Shown here: piece after piece, positions 59,390 to 64,000 of the stretch | Numbering within the stretch: position 1 is the first letter of the stretch | How the letters are laid out: each line of letters starts with the position of its first letter | Made by a program: the position numbers and the translations under genes | The notes under the pieces: generated by a model | The model's input: the letters and a program-made list of their open reading frames with translations, nothing else | Database searches by the model: none | What the model was told of the DNA's origin: nothing | Assembly (NCBI GenBank): GCA_964654605.1 | Contig: CAZZLW010000046.1 | Coordinates: forward strand, 62,001 to 126,000 | DNA length: 64,000 nucleotides | Source of the DNA: Raineya sp964654605 | GTDB taxonomy: Bacteria; Bacteroidota; Bacteroidia; Cytophagales; Thermonemataceae | Direction: 5' to 3'

Positions 59390-61012
59390 TTATCGTAAAT
59401 TAACTTTTGCATTATCCTTTCCAGCGGTGGCAGAATGTATCTGTATTTGTACCTCACCCGAACCTGCAACAATCCAAGAAACTTCCATTTTTTCACCTGC
59501 TCCCAAAGGCTTACGAATAACATCTTTCCGCTTGCCCGAAACAATCGTTTGGCTTTTGCTATGAATTAGCTCAATTTTGAGCTTATCTACGTGGCGGGTT
59601 TTTTCACCCAATTCGCTATGAGTTGGTAGCAGTCCTTTGTTGTGAATATCGGCAGTGATGCGTGTAAGCCCTCCTGAAAGGCTTTCAGTACGAATATTCG
59701 TGATTTGCAAGGCGGGCATTTGCCATAAAAATTCAGTAAAAAATTTGCTGTGTTTTTCAGTAGTTTCTTTCAGAAAACTCACGGGTGGGTTGTATTTGGC
59801 AAAAGGCACAATGCCGCCCACTTCTGCTTTTTTGTTTGGAAAATCAGGGTGATTGATAGGTTTCCAATCTATGAAAACATTGCTGATTTTATTTGCTTCT
59901 GCCCAACGCAAAAATCTTACTTCTTCGTTATCGGTGGCATTTTTCTTGGCAGTATCTTTGGGTAAAGCCCAAACAGGCGTTCCAAAGCTCAATCTGCCAT
60001 AATGAAAATAAGCCCAATCGGTAAAGTTTCCGCCTTGTGTAGGCATAGAAGGATAGCCCTTGATACCCGCTTTCTCGTACAATTTGCTTACTTGCTCGCT
60101 CACTTTCACATCTTTTTCTTGCCAACCTGAAATAATCTTTTGGCTGGCTTTCATTTTATCAAATTTTACAGGTTCGGTGAGGTTATTGACTGCTCCCAAC
60201 TGAAACACAGCATACACATTTTTGGCTTCATATAAAAAGTCCATCAAAGCTCTATTTTCAGGTTCAGAAGCGGCGTATTCACCTGCTCCGTCTGTAAAAA
60301 ACGGATAGTTGAAGGTAAAATTTTTGTTTAGAATGATGCCTCCTTCGCCATCCTCGTTCCATTTGCCGTCTTTGTCGTTATCAATGCCCTCGGAAATAAG
60401 AATATAAGCACCTCTTTCGCCTTTGGTGGCATCGGCTTTCACCAAAATACGGGCATCATCTTTGTGAGATTTATATTCGCCTGTGGCATCTTCAATGCGT
60501 AAAAGCGTGATGTAGCCGTCGTTATTCAAATCTTCAAAGCTGTCTTCATTGAGTTTGCCGTCGCGGTCATTGTCCGAATTGCTTGCGTTGTGGTTTCTTT
60601 CGTATTTTATTTTGGAAAAAGCCTGCTGATAGGCATCGGGATTAAGACAAGGTATGATGTAAATGGTTTTTTGCTCTAAAATTTTTTGTATGCTATCTTT
60701 GGAACTATTTTGTAAAAGATTTTCAGCTATTTGCAAGCTACTTTCTACACCTGCCAAATGAAAGGCATCTATGCCCGCAACAATACAAATAGCGGGTTTT
60801 TCTTCCGCTTTTCCACCCTTTGTGAGCGAAAGAAGCCAAATTTCTTTCCCCTGAACACTTTTCCCAATAGCTTTTAGTTGTGCTACATTGCTGTTTCGGG
60901 AGGCTAATTGTTTGAGCGAGTTAGAAAGTTGAGAGAAGTCTTTGTAGTCGTTCTGGGCTTTTAGCGAATAATTTACCCAAAAAAACAATAGTAGAAATGT
61001 AAATTTCTGCAT
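59390..61012 (-). CDS. M14-fold carboxypeptidase-like protein with altered metal site
   Basis: A 540-residue exported protein: signal peptide (FTFLLLFFWVNYSLKAQ), an M14 zinc-carboxypeptidase fold (about 25-340), then a beta domain. The fold is seen in KAIGKSVQGKEIWLLSL, YIIPCLNPDAYQ and SEPENRALMDFLYE, but active positions differ: the HxxE metal motif reads DAFH, the NRN substrate site reads NKN, the third metal His position reads VFQLG, and no Glu follows the FTDWAYFHYG...GTPVW stretch where TxEL belongs. The insert at about 125-215 has several DxDxDG calcium loops. It may be a binding protein rather than a peptidase. Confidence 0.8.
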   Translation of the reverse strand: MQKFTFLLLFFWVNYSLKAQNDYKDFSQLSNSLKQLASRNSNVAQLKAIGKSVQGKEIWLLSLTKGGKAEEKPAICIVAGIDAFHLAGVESSLQIAENLLQNSSKDSIQKILEQKTIYIIPCLNPDAYQQAFSKIKYERNHNASNSDNDRDGKLNEDSFEDLNNDGYITLLRIEDATGEYKSHKDDARILVKADATKGERGAYILISEGIDNDKDGKWNEDGEGGIILNKNFTFNYPFFTDGAGEYAASEPENRALMDFLYEAKNVYAVFQLGAVNNLTEPVKFDKMKASQKIISGWQEKDVKVSEQVSKLYEKAGIKGYPSMPTQGGNFTDWAYFHYGRLSFGTPVWALPKDTAKKNATDNEEVRFLRWAEANKISNVFIDWKPINHPDFPNKKAEVGGIVPFAKYNPPVSFLKETTEKHSKFFTEFLWQMPALQITNIRTESLSGGLTRITADIHNKGLLPTHSELGEKTRHVDKLKIELIHSKSQTIVSGKRKDVIRKPLGAGEKMEVSWIVAGSGEVQIQIHSATAGKDNAKVNLR

Positions 61013-61064
61013 ACAGATTTATGGTTTAATGTTTTGGGATAAAAACGTAAAACAGGGTAAAATT

Positions 61065-61085
61065 ATTTCGCAAGCAATGCGAAAT
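61065..61085. promoter_or_regulatory. Inverted repeat in the M14/TonB-receptor divergent region
   Basis: ATTTCGCA at 61065-61072 pairs with TGCGAAAT at 61078-61085 across 5 nt. It lies 53 bp from the M14 start and 163 bp from the receptor start, the place for an operator that could act on either gene. Confidence 0.4.
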
Positions 61086-61213
61086 TGTGTGCTTTTTGAA
61101 AGATTAAGTAAAGGTTAAATTTTTGAATTGCAAGTTAAAAATAGAGCTTACGTTTCTTTGCATTGATAAAAATTTCTTAATAAAGCATTAAGCCACAAAT
61201 AACAAGAGGGCTT

Positions 61214-61221
61214 TACTTTTG
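61214..61221 (+). promoter_or_regulatory. -7 element of the TonB-dependent receptor gene
   Basis: TACTTTTG at 61214-61221 matches the Bacteroidota -7 box; no TTTG was found at the -33 distance. The start would lie near 61228, about 20 nt before the ATG. Confidence 0.4.
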
Positions 61222-61247
61222 CACCAAAATTAAATCAATCAGATTTT

Positions 61248-64000
61248 ATGAGGTACTTTTCACTATTGTTGTTATTTTTTATTTTTTCTTTTTCTGCTTT
61301 AGCTCAAAATACAGGCACTATCAAGGGGCAAATCAAAGATGAAACCGAACAAGAGGCAGTAATTGGTGCAAGTGTATTTTTGAAAGGAACTTCAATGGGT
61401 AGCACCACAGATGTAGATGGTAATTTTCAGATAAACAATGTTCCCGAAGGCACTTATACGCTTGTAATTACCTACGTAGGCTACGATACCAAAGAAATTC
61501 CTGATTTGAAAGTAGAAGCAGGTAAAATTTTGCTTATCAACACCTCAATTGTTCCTGAAAATCAAACCATAGGACAAATTGAAGTAGTAGGTAAAAGAGA
61601 AACAGGAACAACTATTGCCGTAATTGCAGAAATCAAAGAAGCCGAGCAGGTGGCTGTGGGTATAGGCTCGGAACAAATACAAAAAACACAAGACCGCGAT
61701 GCCGCCCAAGTGCTTCGCCGTATTCCAGGGGTTTCTTTGCAAGAAAATCGCTTTGCGATTATTCGTGGTTTGCCCCAACGCTATAATGCCGTAATGATTA
61801 ACGACATTTATGCTCCTTCTACCGAAGTAGATACACGTGCTTTTTCCTTTGACCTTGTGCCCAGCAATATGATTGATAGGGTACTGATTTTCAAATCAGG
61901 TGCCGCCGAATTGCCCGGCGATTTTGCAGGTGGAGCAGTAAAGATTTACACCAAAACCGCTCCCGAAGAAAACTTTACCAACATCAGTATAGGCTACGGA
62001 TTTAGAACTAATACTACCTTGGAACAAGTACAAGATTATCAGGGTAGTGGTACAGATTTTTTGGGTTTTGATAACGGACTAAGACGCTTACCTGCCAGCT
62101 TTCCGAGCTTTATTAGTAATTCACTTTCTCCTGCGGAAAGAGCTAAATTAGCTCACGATTTACCATCTGATTTAGGTTTTAGAACCAAAAGGGTATTGCC
62201 TGACTTGCGTCTGTCGTATAATATGGGACGCCGTTTCAGGGCGGGTAGCTGGCAAGTTGCCAATCTTACGGCTATCAATTATGGTAATACACATCAATAC
62301 TATGATGCAGAATTTAATAATTTCTTACTTGTACAGCCATTCCCACCTCCTAAATCGGCTTCTTTTGTTGATGCTACCTACACTAATTTTTATCGCTTGG
62401 GAATACTGCACAATTGGTCTTTTGTGAAAAATGCCTCTAATCGTATAGAACTGAAAACCTTGTTCAATCAGCAAAGTTTCAAGCAGGCTCTTATTCGTAG
62501 AGGAGGAGATATTATCAACACCGTAGATAATGAAAATTACTCACAACGCTTTGAGCAAAAAAGTTTCTTTGGTAGTCAACTGATAGGTAAGCATAATATT
62601 GGCGAAAAAACAAATTTCACTTGGATTGCAGGGTTTAACTATACCAACAAAAGCGAACCCGATTGGCGAAGATTGGTAACTAACCGAAAAACCGGTGCTA
62701 CTCTTCCTGATGGCTCTCCAGTTCCGTTTCAGCTTTCAATACCAGGGTCTGGAAACTTGTTTGATGGACGCTATTTCTCTAAGCTCAATGAGTTTGCTTA
62801 TTCTGCCAGTTTAGCTTTTGAGCGTAAGCTCAACGAAAATTCGGAAGAGAAACTAACACCTAAAATTCGTTTTGGGGTTTATACAGAGCTAAAAAATCGT
62901 GACTTCAAAGCTCGCTATTTCAGTTATTTGGTTTCTCCCACTGCTGACCCTGCGAATATTCAGGCTATTAAGGAACAACCTCTTTCGCAAGTTTTCCGTC
63001 CTGAAAATGTTGATGGTATCAATGGGCTTACTTTTGTAGAGGGAACCAGCTCAGTAGATTCTTATGATGCCAGCAACTTACTTGCCGCTCCTTATGTGGG
63101 GGCTTATATTCCTTTCAAAAGATTCAGTATTACGCCCGGTGTACGTTTAGAATACAACCTTCAAGAAATTAATACACTCAATCTTTCGGGCAACCCCGAA
63201 GGAGCAAGAAATCCTATTTTGAGCATTTTGCCTTCTTTGAATATGACCTACAACCTCACTGATAAAAGTTTAATGCGTTTGGCATATTCTCGTAGTGTTA
63301 ATCGTCCTGAATTTAGAGAACTTGCTCCTTTTATATTCTATGATTTCAACCTCAATGCAAGTATTACGGGTAATTCTCGCTTGAAAAATGCTACCATAGA
63401 TAATGCAGATTTGCGTTGGGAATATTATCCCTCTGCCTCTGAGTTGATTTCGTTGGGGGCTTTCTACAAGCGTTTTGCCAATCCTATTGAAAACTATTTG
63501 CAAAACAATACAGGTGGAGCAGGAACGAATAACTTTGCTTACTCTTTCGGAAACGCCGTACAAGCTCAGGCTTACGGGGTAGAAGTTGAAGTAAGAAAGC
63601 AGTTCTATGGCTCATCTAGCAAGTTTTTTCAGAATTTAGGCGTAGTTGCCAATGCCTCTTATCTGATAAGCAAGGTGAATGTAGGAAGACAAGTGGATTT
63701 AGGACCGAGCGTAGGGGTAGTAGATGTAGATGCGCCTGAAAATCGTACTTTGGTAGGTCAGTCGCCTTATCTTGTGAATTTTGGTTTGTATTACAATGAT
63801 GAGGAGAAAGGCTGGCAGGTCAATGCTCTCTACAATGTGGCGGGTCCTCGCTTGTTCTTGGTGGGTAATTTCAATACCCCAAGTTTTTATGAAAACCAAA
63901 GACATATCATAGATTTCAATATTGCTAAAACTTTTGCTCAAAAATTTGAAGTACGTTTTACAATGCAAGATATTTTGAACCAAAAGTTTAGAGTGGTACA
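61248..64000 (+). CDS. TonB-dependent outer-membrane receptor with CarboxypepD-like N-terminus (cut by window edge)
   Basis: The first 917 residues of a large receptor with no stop before the edge. After a signal peptide (FIFSFSALAQ) comes a CarboxypepD-regulatory-like domain (GTIKGQIKDETEQEAVIGASVFLKGT, about 22-105) that is typical of SusC-like and oxidative-stress receptors. The plug (about 120-230) has QVLRRIPGVSLQENRFAIIRGL and FKSGAAELPGDFAGGAVKI. The barrel begins after that, with strands such as INTLNLSGNPEG and the late plug-barrel motif NLSLKNFEN-like blocks. The ligand is not evident; no SusD partner is visible before the edge. Confidence 0.92.
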   Translation, partial: MRYFSLLLLFFIFSFSALAQNTGTIKGQIKDETEQEAVIGASVFLKGTSMGSTTDVDGNFQINNVPEGTYTLVITYVGYDTKEIPDLKVEAGKILLINTSIVPENQTIGQIEVVGKRETGTTIAVIAEIKEAEQVAVGIGSEQIQKTQDRDAAQVLRRIPGVSLQENRFAIIRGLPQRYNAVMINDIYAPSTEVDTRAFSFDLVPSNMIDRVLIFKSGAAELPGDFAGGAVKIYTKTAPEENFTNISIGYGFRTNTTLEQVQDYQGSGTDFLGFDNGLRRLPASFPSFISNSLSPAERAKLAHDLPSDLGFRTKRVLPDLRLSYNMGRRFRAGSWQVANLTAINYGNTHQYYDAEFNNFLLVQPFPPPKSASFVDATYTNFYRLGILHNWSFVKNASNRIELKTLFNQQSFKQALIRRGGDIINTVDNENYSQRFEQKSFFGSQLIGKHNIGEKTNFTWIAGFNYTNKSEPDWRRLVTNRKTGATLPDGSPVPFQLSIPGSGNLFDGRYFSKLNEFAYSASLAFERKLNENSEEKLTPKIRFGVYTELKNRDFKARYFSYLVSPTADPANIQAIKEQPLSQVFRPENVDGINGLTFVEGTSSVDSYDASNLLAAPYVGAYIPFKRFSITPGVRLEYNLQEINTLNLSGNPEGARNPILSILPSLNMTYNLTDKSLMRLAYSRSVNRPEFRELAPFIFYDFNLNASITGNSRLKNATIDNADLRWEYYPSASELISLGAFYKRFANPIENYLQNNTGGAGTNNFAYSFGNAVQAQAYGVEVEVRKQFYGSSSKFFQNLGVVANASYLISKVNVGRQVDLGPSVGVVDVDAPENRTLVGQSPYLVNFGLYYNDEEKGWQVNALYNVAGPRLFLVGNFNTPSFYENQRHIIDFNIAKTFAQKFEVRFTMQDILNQKFRVV

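Noticed and set aside
1..64000. Prophage, integrative element, tRNA or rRNA genes
   Set aside because: No integrase, transposase, phage structural genes, tRNA arms or rRNA sequence were recognised by eye; short partial matches would be missed without a search.

Overview
The window reads as chromosomal DNA of a member of the Bacteroidota, most likely a gliding-type Cytophagales-like bacterium. The evidence is AT-rich DNA, two type IX secretion genes (porE at 8663-10771, porU at 26396-31435), SusC/RagA-like TonB receptor architecture at the right edge, many lipoproteins with short Bacteroidota-style signal peptides, almost no Shine-Dalgarno sequences, and promoters of the form TTTG-N19..21-TAnnTTTG. 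No rRNA, tRNA, CRISPR array, insertion sequence or prophage was recognised, and the species cannot be named from the sequence alone.

Layout. 1-478 is the start of uvrB (leftward, cut by the edge). 553-7443 is a leftward block with an AAA-ATPase/PD-(D/E)XK protein and two tandem exported TPR-CHAT (caspase-like) proteins. 7630-8485 holds a biotin carrier protein diverging over 22 bp from an FtsB/DivIC-type divisome gene. 8663-14587 runs rightward: porE, cinA, then the classic acpP-fabF-rnc cluster. 14781-20069 has two basic lipoproteins (one built of 18-residue repeats), a large exported protein of unknown function and an MFS-type transporter. 20310-31435 is a leftward run: porU, a Wzc-like tyrosine kinase, its CpsB-type PHP phosphatase, feoA, feoB and an OsmC protein. 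31501-33508 pairs a Uma2-type nuclease with a solitary McrB-like ATPase. 33718-37567 has a SurA-like chaperone, a PP2C phosphatase, bioD and a methyltransferase. 37579-40871 is a complete type IIS restriction-modification operon of the AlwI/BstNBI family with two adenine methyltransferases, followed 1 nt later by an Ig-like lipoprotein. 42509-51662 holds a TPR protein, a cysteine-rich lipoprotein, a PurM-type AIR synthetase, UDP-glucuronate decarboxylase, a SUKH-like protein, an ABC exporter with a badly degenerate ATPase domain and a conserved protein of unknown function. 51734-61012 holds prolyl oligopeptidase, a 45-residue lipoprotein, kdsA, an OmpA/TSP3 protein, ridA, two exported proteins, a GNAT and a degenerate M14 peptidase-like protein. 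61248-64000 is a truncated TonB-dependent receptor.

How the genes fit together. Envelope biology dominates: T9SS parts (PorE, PorU), surface polysaccharide control (Wzc-like kinase, PHP phosphatase, UDP-xylose synthesis, KDO synthesis), outer-membrane proteins and a SurA-like folding factor. Iron uptake (FeoAB) is translationally coupled to an OsmC-type peroxidase. The accessory part is defence-like: the AlwI-type R-M operon, the McrB-like ATPase with a nearby Uma2 nuclease, and the CHAT proteins, although the last carry signal peptides. A sequence-level trace of GATC-directed restriction is visible: GATC is nearly absent from the stretches read base by base. Intergenic regions carry two repeat families: an approximately 145-bp dispersed element (three good copies, one of which supplies the bioD stop codon) and blocks of TTTGAAC-like heptamers lying just upstream of three leftward genes.
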